NCBI RefSeq assembly: GCF_004214835.1
Contig: NZ_PIQJ01000001.1
Coordinates: forward strand, 1,550,001 to 1,614,000
From: Pseudidiomarina tainanensis
GTDB taxonomy: Bacteria; Pseudomonadota; Gammaproteobacteria; Enterobacterales; Alteromonadaceae
Direction: 5' to 3'
DNA: 64,000 bases
The stretch's first letter is position 1. Each line of letters starts with the position of its first letter. Below, one piece after another: positions 1 through 7,965 of this stretch. The position numbers and the translations under genes are program-made. The notes below the pieces were generated by a model. The model searched no databases and had not been told where the DNA came from. It worked only from the letters and a program-made list of their open reading frames with translations.

Positions 1-262
1 GAATCCAGCGCTCATGACCATACTCTTCATTGATATATTCAATGATGGCGCGACGCATCCACTCTTGCTGATGAGAAATACGGCTTCCAGCACGCATCAA
101 TAAAGGCGTCGTATGTTTAACGTGATGAAATGCTTGGGTCAGAAAAGCCTGGTATTGAGCAAGGCTAATGCGGCCAGCCAAAGCATCAGCGATGATTGGT
201 GCGCTGAGCAAATATTGTTTTTCTGCTTTAGTTGCTTCGCATAGTTGATTGAAAAATGACAT
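1..262 (-). CDS. TenA/heme-oxygenase-like iron-containing redox enzyme, partial
   Basis: The N-terminal 87 residues of a gene that runs off the left edge of the window. The helix-rich sequence has a His-rich segment (FHHVKHTTPLL, about residues 46-56) followed by EEYGHERW. These resemble the metal-ligand helices of the TenA/PqqC/heme-oxygenase-like diiron oxidase superfamily, to which the alkene-forming oxidase UndA belongs. The ATG is preceded by GAGAGG and lies 14 bases after the stop of the acyl-AMP ligase-like gene, so it is the third gene of that operon. Family membership is a good guess from motif style. Substrate and reaction are unknown, and the missing C-terminal half would carry further ligands. 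Confidence 0.7.
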   Translation of the reverse strand, partial: MSFFNQLCEATKAEKQYLLSAPIIADALAGRISLAQYQAFLTQAFHHVKHTTPLLMRAGSRISHQQEWMRRAIIEYINEEYGHERWI

Positions 263-276
263 AAATATACCTCTCG

Positions 277-1683
277 CTACGTTGCGCTGGAGAAAAGAAT
301 TGGCTCAAAATTTGTTCGAATGACGTCACGACGTAATCGACCGGTGCCGGTTAATTGTTCATTTGCTACCGAAAAAGGCGTGGTCAACACCTTGTAGTCT
401 TGAATGTGTGCATAATCCGGAAGTGCGCGATTCACGCGTTCAATAATTGTCGCTGCATCACTAGTTTTATCGCGCAATACCAAGAGTGCTGTTAAGGGAA
501 TTTGTTCATCCCCCAGTACCGCCACTTGCAACACTTCAGGTTCAAGCGCGAGCAGTCCCTCAAGCCATTCAGGATCAACATTGCGACCAAAAGCCGTCAC
601 AATCGTGTTCTTTTTACGGCCGAGAATGTGGAGATTGCCATGCGCATCAAACTGCCCCCAGTCACCGGTGGGTAGCCCTTTGGGATACCAGCTTTCGGGT
701 TGATTGAGGTAGCCTAGCATGCAGTTACCTGACACCCAGATTTCATTGTCTTTCAGCTCAACTTTGGCATGGGGTAGTGGCTTCCCGACGCTTCCTAGCA
801 CGCTGTTATTGGGCTTGTTAAATGCCACAACAGAACCAAACTCAGATAGGCCATAGCCCTGCACCACAGGCAAACCCAATTGATACGCCTTTTGTTCAAG
901 CGGCTCAGGCAAACGTGCACCACCCACGGCTAATAATTTGAATTGAGTCGCTTCGAGATAATTCGAACTCACGCCCTGAACAACTGCGCCTAATAGCGCC
1001 GGTGTTAGAATGAGACTCTGGGGTTGATAATGATTCAGCGCTTGGAAAAAAGCCTGACCGTTGAGGCCCGACGAACCTTTTAAACCTAACTCATCGGAAG
1101 ACGGCAACACTACTTCATGGCCAAGCCATAAACTTAAATAAACGCCCGCCACGTTCTCCAACAACACCGCTAACGGCATGATGACCAAGTGACGTTGCGT
1201 CGCAACATCGCCAACGCGCTCTGTTAACGCGCCAACGGTGTTAAATAGATTATCGGTAGACAGGCAAACACCCTTTGGCGCTCCTGTACTACCCGACGTA
1301 TAAGTAATTTTTGCCGTATGTAGCGGTAACTCTGGAATAGTTGTTGGTGCAAGAGGCTGTAATTTGCCGTTACCTAGCACAACAACATCAGCGCCACTGT
1401 CACGTAATACATTGATGCGTTGCTCAGGCGTGAAGAATGGCGGTATCGGGATACATACACGCTGGCAAAACATAATCGCGAGATCATAAATCACCCAGTT
1501 CACGCTATTGCTCATATCCAGCGCAAAACGTTGATAAGAAGTTTTATTGATCACCTCAATTAACTGCGATAACTGCTCTGCAAGTTGCACATAGGTTAAC
1601 TGCATGTTGCCATCAACAAGTGCTAACTGTTCTGGATTCGCTGTAGCGTGAGCGTCAAGCCGCTGTTGGAATTGCTTTAACAT
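277..1683 (-). CDS. AMP-binding acyl-CoA synthetase-like protein (ANL superfamily)
   Basis: A 468-residue adenylate-forming enzyme of the fatty acyl-CoA ligase/NRPS adenylation type, expected to activate a carboxylic acid as acyl-AMP in the cytoplasm. The ATP-binding loop YTSGSTGAPKG is at about residues 128-138. Later come a GYGLSE motif, LPTGDWG and the hinge GRKKN. The C-terminal motif that normally carries the adenylation lysine reads LTGTGRLRRD, with Arg449 at the lysine position. The protein is short for a fatty acyl-CoA ligase (usually 500-560 residues). The ATG overlaps the stop of the upstream thermostable-hemolysin-family gene by 7 bases, so the two are probably translationally coupled. 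The substrate cannot be read from the sequence. Confidence 0.85.
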   Translation of the reverse strand: MLKQFQQRLDAHATANPEQLALVDGNMQLTYVQLAEQLSQLIEVINKTSYQRFALDMSNSVNWVIYDLAIMFCQRVCIPIPPFFTPEQRINVLRDSGADVVVLGNGKLQPLAPTTIPELPLHTAKITYTSGSTGAPKGVCLSTDNLFNTVGALTERVGDVATQRHLVIMPLAVLLENVAGVYLSLWLGHEVVLPSSDELGLKGSSGLNGQAFFQALNHYQPQSLILTPALLGAVVQGVSSNYLEATQFKLLAVGGARLPEPLEQKAYQLGLPVVQGYGLSEFGSVVAFNKPNNSVLGSVGKPLPHAKVELKDNEIWVSGNCMLGYLNQPESWYPKGLPTGDWGQFDAHGNLHILGRKKNTIVTAFGRNVDPEWLEGLLALEPEVLQVAVLGDEQIPLTALLVLRDKTSDAATIIERVNRALPDYAHIQDYKVLTTPFSVANEQLTGTGRLRRDVIRTNFEPILFSSAT

Positions 1684-2276
1684 GCAATCGACTCCAACAA
1701 ACTAAAGCTGGCCTTGGTCGATTCAAGCGGAGCCTGTAAAAACTTCCCCTGAGCGACCCACCCAGCAAAAACCATCGGTTCATGCTGGTAATAATCGCCC
1801 CAAATCGACTGTAACTCAGTTGGCAGAGCTGACTCTTTAGCCTGCGCCAAGATGGTCAACTTCACGCCCGACCGCGCCAGTTTCAAGTTTAAGTAACGTG
1901 TTGCAGTGAATACCGCCACTTCACGCCGCAAGTCTTTTAGGGCGCTAACAATTGCACTAAAAAGTAACTGCAGATACACCGCAGATGTTGCGGCCATCGA
2001 CCCGACTTCTGCAATCTTGTCCCGGGTTGGCATCGCTTTATGCGCAACCTGATAAGACTCGACCGGGTTCGTTAAATAGTATTCCGAGAACAAGGCGCGT
2101 TGCTCGGCAAGCTGAATGCCGCAAGCGGCGACAATCGCGTTATCTTCAAAAACCACCAACAGCATTTCAGGAAGGTTTTGTAGACAAGCTTTAAAGCTTA
2201 TCCAATAACGCTCACAAATGAATTGTTCAACTTCGCGACGAAGCGTGTGAGAACGGTTTATAAGTTCGTACTGCAT
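1677..2276 (-). CDS. thermostable hemolysin family protein (GNAT-like)
   Basis: A 199-residue protein matching the family named after Vibrio delta-VPH thermostable hemolysin. Visible family features are an N-terminal RREVEQFICERYW helix, a LLVVFEDNAIVAACGIQ beta region and EVGSMAATS. The pattern of strands followed by a conserved E-V/I-G/S-x-L/M strand resembles GNAT acyltransferases and LuxI-type synthases, so an acyl-transfer role is at least as likely as hemolysis. The start ATG has AGGAG seven bases upstream. It is the first gene of an operon with the acyl-AMP ligase and the TenA-like oxidase. The family assignment is fairly firm; the function is inference. Confidence 0.78.
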   Translation of the reverse strand: MQYELINRSHTLRREVEQFICERYWISFKACLQNLPEMLLVVFEDNAIVAACGIQLAEQRALFSEYYLTNPVESYQVAHKAMPTRDKIAEVGSMAATSAVYLQLLFSAIVSALKDLRREVAVFTATRYLNLKLARSGVKLTILAQAKESALPTELQSIWGDYYQHEPMVFAGWVAQGKFLQAPLESTKASFSLLESIAC

Positions 2277-2379
2277 GAGCGACTCCTGCTTAAAGCAATA
2301 GATGCTGTTTAGTCATGCAGTAAGATTAGAGGGGGAAGCTTAAGGAATTCTTAAAGAAGGAAAGATAACGCTGTATTAC

Positions 2380-2415
2380 GGCAACGCAGAAAGGTTCCCT
2401 GCGTTGCCATTTTTT
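2380..2415 (+). terminator. terminator-like hairpin with T-run
   Basis: A perfect 10-bp stem (ggcaacgcag and ctgcgttgcc) is followed by a run of seven T on the plus strand. It lies just beyond the 3' end of the minus-strand serine hydrolase. The T-run is on the wrong side of the stem for that gene, and no plus-strand gene ends here, so its orientation is odd. It may still fold in the hydrolase mRNA 3' end. Confidence 0.45.
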
Positions 2416-2420
2416 TCAAG

Positions 2421-3818
2421 TTATTTAAGTGCCGCAAGAACATCGCGCACAAAATCGTGTTCGCTAAAGCCGGCTTCGCCAGCGATATCATAGCCACGCC
2501 GCACAACAACTAGGTTCTTACTCGGGATAATCACCAAGTACTGCCCACGATTACCACGAGCGGCTATGGTGTCATTCGGTAAATCAGGGAAGCGTTCATT
2601 ATATAGCCACCACTGCGCACCATAACCCGGTGAACCTGTCGCAGGCTGAGCCGGCGCCGCTTCACTAATATAGCTTAACCAGTTTTCAGGCAAAATACGT
2701 TCGCCCTGCCACATGCCATTTTGTAAGTGCAATACCCCTAACCGCGCAAGGTCACGAGCCGTTGTCCACACTTGTGACGACATAATAAAATCATCATTCC
2801 AATCGGTTTCCAAAAACGTATGTTGCATGCCGATTTTGTCGAGTAACATCTCATACGGAAATTTCAGATAATCATTAGCATTGTCGAACCCTTCGCGCAC
2901 GGCGCGCATGGCTAGCATGGTATCGTTATTCGCATACTTCCAACGCGAGCCCGGCGTTACTTCAAGTGCGGTCGTTGCCGCAGTATCAACAACGCGACCT
3001 CCCCCCATATAGACACGGTCAGTACGATTCCCTGCCGCGTTACTATCTAGGCCAGAAGCCATGTGCAATAAATTTTCGAGGGTAATATGACGGCGAGGGT
3101 CTAACTCAGATTGCCAATTTTCAATGGTTGCAGGCGCTTTAACATCAACATCGCGATGCAATACGGCTGCACCAACCACACTGGCCGCAATGCTTTTAGC
3201 TACCGACCACGTACGTTGCGAAGTTTCTGGTGTAAAACCATCAATATAGTTCTCGGCAATAATCTTTTCAGGTGTAGCAATCAAAATCGCGGTGGTGCGA
3301 GCGCCAGCACCATAGTGTTTTGAAAAGGCCTTTTGAATCACCCCATCAAGCTCTAAATTTCCGGTGACATGATTCACCGGTTGGCGCTCACGCCAAGGTT
3401 CACCTTTGTCTTTCGTAACTTCTTGGTTGGTAAAAGGTCGCGATACCTTAGCGGCGTCAGCAATGGTAGCCCCGACTGGAAGGTCAACACATCCTAAGCG
3501 ATCACGCCACACCGATATGCGCTCGCGAGCGCCATCGTCGTATGCCACCCGCACCCATTTATTGTCACGATCAATATAACGATTTAGAGAGGAACTTAAG
3601 TCAGCAACTCTATCGGCAATAAGCGGATAAATGCCGGTTAACTCATGTTCACGAATAGCCGCTTCAGATTTATTCGCGTTAAATACTGCGCTACAGGTAT
3701 AACCTGCAACATAGCCTGCCGCGTACGCATTAAGAGTCGTTTCTGTTTCTTGAGCCTGTGCATGGTTGACGGCTAAAGCCAACAATAAAACAGAAGACGT
3801 TAATATCTTTGTACGCAT
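2421..3818 (-). CDS. secreted serine hydrolase, beta-lactamase class C family
   Basis: A 465-residue exported hydrolase. An N-terminal signal peptide with an AQA-Q type cleavage site ends near residue 22. About 130 residues of less recognisable sequence follow, then a beta-lactamase/penicillin-binding-protein-like domain. The nucleophile motif SVAK is at residues 205-208 and the YxN-type motif YAN at 295-297. Such proteins are usually periplasmic esterases, DD-peptidases or amide hydrolases; a true beta-lactamase is less likely. It lies 21 bases downstream of the aspartyl protease gene, with AGAGGTAGG before the ATG, so the two are probably one operon. The substrate is unknown. Confidence 0.85.
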   Translation of the reverse strand: MRTKILTSSVLLLALAVNHAQAQETETTLNAYAAGYVAGYTCSAVFNANKSEAAIREHELTGIYPLIADRVADLSSSLNRYIDRDNKWVRVAYDDGARERISVWRDRLGCVDLPVGATIADAAKVSRPFTNQEVTKDKGEPWRERQPVNHVTGNLELDGVIQKAFSKHYGAGARTTAILIATPEKIIAENYIDGFTPETSQRTWSVAKSIAASVVGAAVLHRDVDVKAPATIENWQSELDPRRHITLENLLHMASGLDSNAAGNRTDRVYMGGGRVVDTAATTALEVTPGSRWKYANNDTMLAMRAVREGFDNANDYLKFPYEMLLDKIGMQHTFLETDWNDDFIMSSQVWTTARDLARLGVLHLQNGMWQGERILPENWLSYISEAAPAQPATGSPGYGAQWWLYNERFPDLPNDTIAARGNRGQYLVIIPSKNLVVVRRGYDIAGEAGFSEHDFVRDVLAALK

Positions 3819-3839
3819 AAACCTACCTCTAGAATTAAA

Positions 3840-4742
3840 TTACTCGGCGTAAATGTGACCACGTCCGAATTTATAATCGATGGTCAAAATAAAGTGTTGT
3901 AACACGTCATAACCAATTAAGCCGTCGACACGAACACTGCCAATGCGGGTATTCAGCTCATCTTCAGCTTCACCAAACTTTGCATTAACACCGGCTTCTG
4001 GCACCGTAATACCAACGTTTTCTAGTTCGAACGGACCAAAGCTTAACGTTGGAATTCGAAACATCTCAACATTACCCGTTGTATTCACGCCGCGTGAAAT
4101 ACCTTGCACGACTGGAAATTTCGTTAACCAGTCATGCTTTTCTGCAACTTCACGACTGAGATAGACACCACTGGTACTGCCGGTATCAAGAATCAGCCAA
4201 ACTTCAGTTTCACCATTCAGTTCGACTTTAACAATCGGGTCACCAATACCTCGGCGTGGGCGCATCGGTAAGTTTTTGACATTGGCCATATCGATCGAGT
4301 CATGATCAATAAACCGCATCCGACTATTGGGATAATCGAACTGCAGCACATATTGTTCAAGCACCGGTGAACCAAGAATAATAGCAGTATCCTCGCCACC
4401 AAAGTTCAACTCAACATAATCTAACGCAAGTTTTTGTCCAAACATCTCAGTTTGAATATCTCGATAAGCGGTGCGCTCTTGGGTACCGTGCACGCCTTGA
4501 ATTTTGATTTTACCGCGATGCTGTTTTGGCGAAATACCATGCTTTTCGAGAAATGCTTGGTTAATACCGTTGATATTGGCGCCCGAGTCCATAATCGCCC
4601 AACCTTCAACGCCTTCAACCAGGACTTTGACACGAATATGGCCGCTTTCGTGCTCAAAAGGCACCCATGCGGATACACCAGCTACTGCTGATGTTGAAAG
4701 AAAGAATCCAATGATTAGTAGTAATTTGCGCACAACGAGCAT
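3840..4742 (-). CDS. retropepsin-like aspartyl protease, periplasmic
   Basis: A 300-residue exported protein with a signal peptide (hydrophobic stretch at about residues 6-20). It has two pepsin-like repeats in one chain: MDSGAN with Asp52, and LDTGST with Asp186. Each follows hydrophobic strands, and each has a later hydrophobic-Gly strand (ILGSPVL, DGLIGYDVL) typical of the aspartyl protease fold. Having both aspartates in one polypeptide is the arrangement in this bacterial family, which is annotated as aspartyl protease family protein. It is followed by the serine hydrolase 21 bases downstream. Its role is unknown; periplasmic processing is inference. Confidence 0.82.
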   Translation of the reverse strand: MLVVRKLLLIIGFFLSTSAVAGVSAWVPFEHESGHIRVKVLVEGVEGWAIMDSGANINGINQAFLEKHGISPKQHRGKIKIQGVHGTQERTAYRDIQTEMFGQKLALDYVELNFGGEDTAIILGSPVLEQYVLQFDYPNSRMRFIDHDSIDMANVKNLPMRPRRGIGDPIVKVELNGETEVWLILDTGSTSGVYLSREVAEKHDWLTKFPVVQGISRGVNTTGNVEMFRIPTLSFGPFELENVGITVPEAGVNAKFGEAEDELNTRIGSVRVDGLIGYDVLQHFILTIDYKFGRGHIYAE

Positions 4743-4786
4743 CCCATTTTGTTGTTTTTATCAACAGGATGCTCGTTAACATTTGG

Positions 4787-6010
4787 TTATAAGTCAAGCA
4801 AATAAATGCAAAGACCACCGACTAACCAGATCACACTCATAACACTTAAACCATTCATAATTTTGGCACCGACACCATCTGAGCTGCCGTGATCATGATG
4901 ATGGTGATGCTCGCTATTGCGGCGGTGTTGACGCCATAGCAGCACTAGCACGGCGCTAATAATCAAGAATAGAATATTTAGCACAAAGCCATAATTGAGT
5001 TTAAAGTGCTCTTGCTCCGCTGGTGATGCCCACTGCGATGCGTCCGGTAACAAGTCAAACCAATAGAAGCCGTAATGCATGATAAGAGAAGCAGCGACTA
5101 AACAGACGAACAGCATGAGCGCAATGTATAGCGCCATCTTCCAACCGTAATAGCGAGCGTTAATACGTAGCACCGGCCATACAATTAAATCTGAAAAAAT
5201 AAAGGCCATGACACCAGCAAAAGCAACACCTTCACCATAAAGAACCGCTGCTAACGGAATATTTCCCATGGAACCAATGAAGGTGAAGAATGCAGCAATA
5301 GGGCCCACCACAGCTTGTTGTAACAGTGCCCAGAAACTCATCTCCGTATTCGTTCCTACCCCTAAAAAGAGCCATTCAAAAAAGCTACTGGGCACAAACA
5401 CAGAGATAATTCCGGCGACTGTGAAGCCAAGTAATACGTCTTGCCACACCATTTGCCATTCCATCACATACTTGTGCCCAACCTGGCGCCAAGTATCTAA
5501 TTGCAATAAATCAGACCAAGCGCTGCCATGCTCGTGAGTTTCGTCATCTTCATCTTGGCGAGCGTTCTCAATCAACTTATGTGGCTTTGTTAACGTGATG
5601 AAGAGCCAGACCAAAGCAATCAATAAAAGCCCGCCGATATATTCTCCAACCACAAATTGCCAGCCGAGAAAAATCGAGATCACAAATCCTAATTCGATAA
5701 CCAAATTGGTCGATGCCAACATAAATGCCATCGACGCGCTAAAAGCCGCACCTTTATTAAATAAAGCACGTGTGGTTGATAACGCAGCAAAGCTACATGA
5801 ACTCGAGATAAAGCCGAAGAACGTGCCTAACGAGACGGACTTTAAGTTGTTATCTCCCATAGCTTTACGCATGCGTTGTTTGGTAATCAAAACTTGGATC
5901 AGGCTACTAATAAAATAGCCAAGCACGAACGCCCAGAGCGCCATCCAGAAAAATCCCAAACTGGTGTAAACAGACTGCCCCCAACTTGTAAGAAAACTGT
6001 CCATGCGCAC
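4787..6010 (-). CDS. YraQ/ArsP-type permease
   Basis: A 407-residue membrane protein with about eight to ten hydrophobic segments, resembling the permease family that contains E. coli YraQ and the organoarsenical exporter ArsP. The first half has the family-like SLGTFFGFISSSCSFAALST segment, with the paired Ser/Cys residues typical of the family. A His-rich cytoplasmic or loop stretch (EHHHHHDHG) lies near residue 370, just before the last transmembrane helix, and suggests metal binding. The gene stands alone, divergent from the DUF2256 gene. Substrate unknown; a metal or metalloid is plausible from the family and the histidines. Confidence 0.8.
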   Translation of the reverse strand: MRMDSFLTSWGQSVYTSLGFFWMALWAFVLGYFISSLIQVLITKQRMRKAMGDNNLKSVSLGTFFGFISSSCSFAALSTTRALFNKGAAFSASMAFMLASTNLVIELGFVISIFLGWQFVVGEYIGGLLLIALVWLFITLTKPHKLIENARQDEDDETHEHGSAWSDLLQLDTWRQVGHKYVMEWQMVWQDVLLGFTVAGIISVFVPSSFFEWLFLGVGTNTEMSFWALLQQAVVGPIAAFFTFIGSMGNIPLAAVLYGEGVAFAGVMAFIFSDLIVWPVLRINARYYGWKMALYIALMLFVCLVAASLIMHYGFYWFDLLPDASQWASPAEQEHFKLNYGFVLNILFLIISAVLVLLWRQHRRNSEHHHHHDHGSSDGVGAKIMNGLSVMSVIWLVGGLCIYLLDL

Positions 6011-6120
6011 GCCTTTTTAATGAGAGTGTGTTTTTCACCCTATCAACCGCTTGTTACACCGTCAAATTTGGTTGTTTTTCAAACTGATCTGAATAATGAG
6101 TTTGATACTAATAATGGGGC

Positions 6121-6255
6121 ATGAAGAAGAAACAAAACTTACCAACAAAAGTGTGTCCAGTTTGTGACCGTCCATTTACTTGGCGTAAAAAGTGGGAACG
6201 CTGTTGGGATGAAGTGAAATACTGCTCAGAACGGTGCCGACGTAGCAAACGCTAG
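6121..6255 (+). CDS. DUF2256 domain-containing small protein
   Basis: A 44-residue basic protein with CPVC and CSERC cysteine pairs (Cys12, Cys15, Cys35, Cys39), together with WRKKW and CW motifs. This matches the small DUF2256 family, a probable zinc ribbon often found beside photolyase or redox genes. The ATG opens directly after an AT-rich promoter-like region shared with the divergent permease. The gene is very short, but the cysteine and tryptophan pattern is distinctive. Function unknown. Confidence 0.82.
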   Translation: MKKKQNLPTKVCPVCDRPFTWRKKWERCWDEVKYCSERCRRSKR

Positions 6256-6295
6256 GTCGGCACTTAAGTTATTTATGGGGATTTACGAATAACGC

Positions 6296-6643
6296 TTAAT
6301 CGTCCTTGCCACCTTGGCGCTTTACAAATTGTGATTTCAGCATCATGTCGCCAGCGCCATCGACTTTGCAATCGATATCGTGATCGCCATCAACAAAGCG
6401 TTTAATCACCGCTTTAGTACCTACTTTTAACACTAGCGACGAACCTTTCACCTTCAAATCTTTAATGAGCGTTACTTTATCGCCTTCGGCTAATGGCGTA
6501 CCGTTCGCATCTTTGAGTTGCTTGGTATCGTCTTCGACAACTTCATTTGGATTCCACTCATGACCGCACTCTGGGCAAATCAGCAGTGCTTGGTCTTCGT
6601 AAACATAACTTGAATCACATTTCGGACAATTAGGTAAGCTCAT
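6296..6643 (-). CDS. yjdM: YjdM/PhnA family zinc-ribbon protein
   Basis: A 115-residue protein matching the YjdM family, long called PhnA or alkylphosphonate utilization operon protein. It has an N-terminal zinc ribbon (CPKC at 6-9, CPEC at 23-26) ending in GHEW. A compact SH3-like KOW-type C-terminal half follows, with [16 protein letters not shown] and a conserved [12 protein letters not shown] stretch. The E. coli protein is 111 residues. Despite the name, the family has no proven role in phosphonate metabolism, and no phosphonate genes are nearby. Confidence 0.92.
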   Translation of the reverse strand: MSLPNCPKCDSSYVYEDQALLICPECGHEWNPNEVVEDDTKQLKDANGTPLAEGDKVTLIKDLKVKGSSLVLKVGTKAVIKRFVDGDHDIDCKVDGAGDMMLKSQFVKRQGGKDD

Positions 6644-6852
6644 GGTGTCACTTCTTATTTAACGTAGCGGTTAACAGTGGCGCGATCATAGCGCTTTCGC
6701 TCTTAAATTAGAATCACGGCCAAAGTTTTAAACTGTCAGGCAATGTTGCCATATTAGAATGACGAAGAATGGCAAGACCGGCTAACTTGACTAAACTTAA
6801 GGGTGAAATCACACGAGACTTAGCATTAACTCACTTGAGTTAAGGAGGCGTT

Positions 6853-7080
6853 ATGAGACTCGACGCGATATTACGAGACCCATCAGCGGTCTACAACAAG
6901 CCAAGCGACATTCTGAACGACACCAACTTAAGCGATAATGAAAAGCTGGAAGTGTTAGAACAATGGGAATACGACGCGCGTGAACTGCAAGTTGCAGCTG
7001 ACGAAAATATGCCCGGTTCGCAAGAAGCTCCGTTAGATGAAATTCTCGCCGCAAAGAAAAAATTGAAACCTCATCAGTGA
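6853..7080 (+). CDS. conserved hypothetical small acidic protein
   Basis: A 75-residue, highly charged, probably helical protein with no signal peptide or membrane segment. A strong ribosome binding site (AAGGAGG) precedes the ATG, and the codon use looks real. The core LSDNEKLEVLEQWEYDAREL resembles small proteins seen in many proteobacteria that carry the words KxxxLxxWExDxR, but I do not know a function. It lies just upstream of yebG on the same strand, separated by a LexA box, so the two are probably regulated apart. Confidence 0.7.
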   Translation: MRLDAILRDPSAVYNKPSDILNDTNLSDNEKLEVLEQWEYDARELQVAADENMPGSQEAPLDEILAAKKKLKPHQ

Positions 7081-7138
7081 GTTACCTTTGGTTCACCTCG
7101 TAAACATTGCTGGTAAGGTTGCAAGAGGTACACGATAA

Positions 7139-7154
7139 CTGTATAAATGCACAG
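7139..7154 (+). promoter_or_regulatory. LexA (SOS) box upstream of yebG
   Basis: The sequence ctgtataaatgcacag is an exact CTGT-N8-ACAG LexA operator with an AT-rich centre. It sits 29 bases before the yebG start codon, where it would overlap the promoter. YebG is a known SOS gene in E. coli, so site and gene support each other. Confidence 0.88.
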
Positions 7155-7183
7155 TATATTATCGATATCCAAGAGGATGAACC

Positions 7184-7465
7184 ATGGCTGTAGTAACCCA
7201 ATACGTTGTTGTGCGAGACGGAGAGGAAAAAATGACGTTTAAAAGTAAAGCTGAAGCCGACGCCTACGACAAAATGTTGGACATGGTGGACGGACTATTG
7301 CCTCTACTTGAACGTAGCGAAACCGTCACCGATGAGAAAACCATTGAAGACTTGGCATTCTTCCTCGCTCGAGAGCGCGACCAAGTATTGATTGCCCTTG
7401 GTGCGAAAAAACCAGCGAAGAAAGCGGCACCGAAAGCTGCGCCAGCGGTGAGTAAAGTCGCGTAG
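7184..7465 (+). CDS. yebG: YebG family SOS-induced protein
   Basis: A 93-residue protein with the YebG family pattern. It starts MAVVTQYVVVRDGEEKMTF, has a KAEADAYDKMLDM helix, and ends in a Lys/Ala-rich tail (KKPAKKAAPKAAP). E. coli YebG is 96 residues and damage-inducible, with no settled biochemical role. AGAGGA precedes the ATG. The perfect LexA box upstream and the terminator just downstream make it a single-gene SOS transcription unit. Confidence 0.93.
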   Translation: MAVVTQYVVVRDGEEKMTFKSKAEADAYDKMLDMVDGLLPLLERSETVTDEKTIEDLAFFLARERDQVLIALGAKKPAKKAAPKAAPAVSKVA

Positions 7466-7487
7466 CTATTGCTTCTAGTTTTGAAAA

Positions 7488-7518
7488 CAAAAACGCCGCT
7501 CATTGAGCGGCGTTTTAT
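7488..7518 (+). terminator. bidirectional terminator between yebG and ssrA
   Basis: An 11-bp stem (aaaacgccgct and agcggcgtttt) with a 5-base loop and A/T flanks on both sides. It can end yebG from the left and the tmRNA transcript from the right. Confidence 0.88.
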
Positions 7519-7525
7519 TTGAATG

Positions 7526-7885
7526 TGGTGGAGCTGGCGGGAGTTGAACCCGCGTCCGTAATACCTACATCCTCGGTCCTACATGCTTAGTCAGTCTTTT
7601 AGTTAATCACCAAGTCGCCGACAGACAGGCTACTTAAGGTGACGATCCCGATTGGTTTTAACGCTTTGGCTACGGGCGAAGCCTCCACGCGAGTCTGCTT
7701 TGGGGTGAACCGACTGATCCTAGTCTCACAGACAAAGCGCTAGGGGTCGGACTCAGCGGGTTATTAAGCCGCTAAAGCGTAGTTGTCGTCGTTTGCAACT
7801 ATTAGTTTGAGGCTTTTTACGAGGCCTGCCTCACCTCGGCATGCACCTTGGGTTTCGTGTATTCCGTCGAATCCAAATCAGCCCC
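7526..7885 (-). ncRNA. ssrA: tmRNA (transfer-messenger RNA)
   Basis: A 360-nt tmRNA that rescues stalled ribosomes with SmpB. The 5' end GGGGCTGATTTGGATTCGAC (from 7885 on the minus strand) and the 3' end CCAGCTCCACCA with an encoded CCA form the tRNA-Ala-like acceptor and T-arm. The resume codon GCA is at 7796, and the tag frame reads ANDDNYALAA followed by two TAA stops ending at 7761. With the charged alanine the tag is AANDDNYALAA, a typical gammaproteobacterial form. The gene is bounded by a hairpin shared with yebG. Confidence 0.97.
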
Positions 7886-7965
7886 TAAGGTTAACGTATT
7901 TAAGTCTACACCTATATGGTGACGCTGTCAGCCATTTCAAGTGCCGACAGCGCAATTAAACAGCG

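Noticed and set aside
1677-2276. Thermostable hemolysin family name taken as evidence of a toxin
   Set aside because: No signal peptide or pore-forming feature is visible; the operon context and GNAT-like pattern point to an enzyme.
7923-7952. Hairpin between the subtilase and ssrA as an intrinsic terminator
   Set aside because: The stem is imperfect and no T-run follows on either strand.
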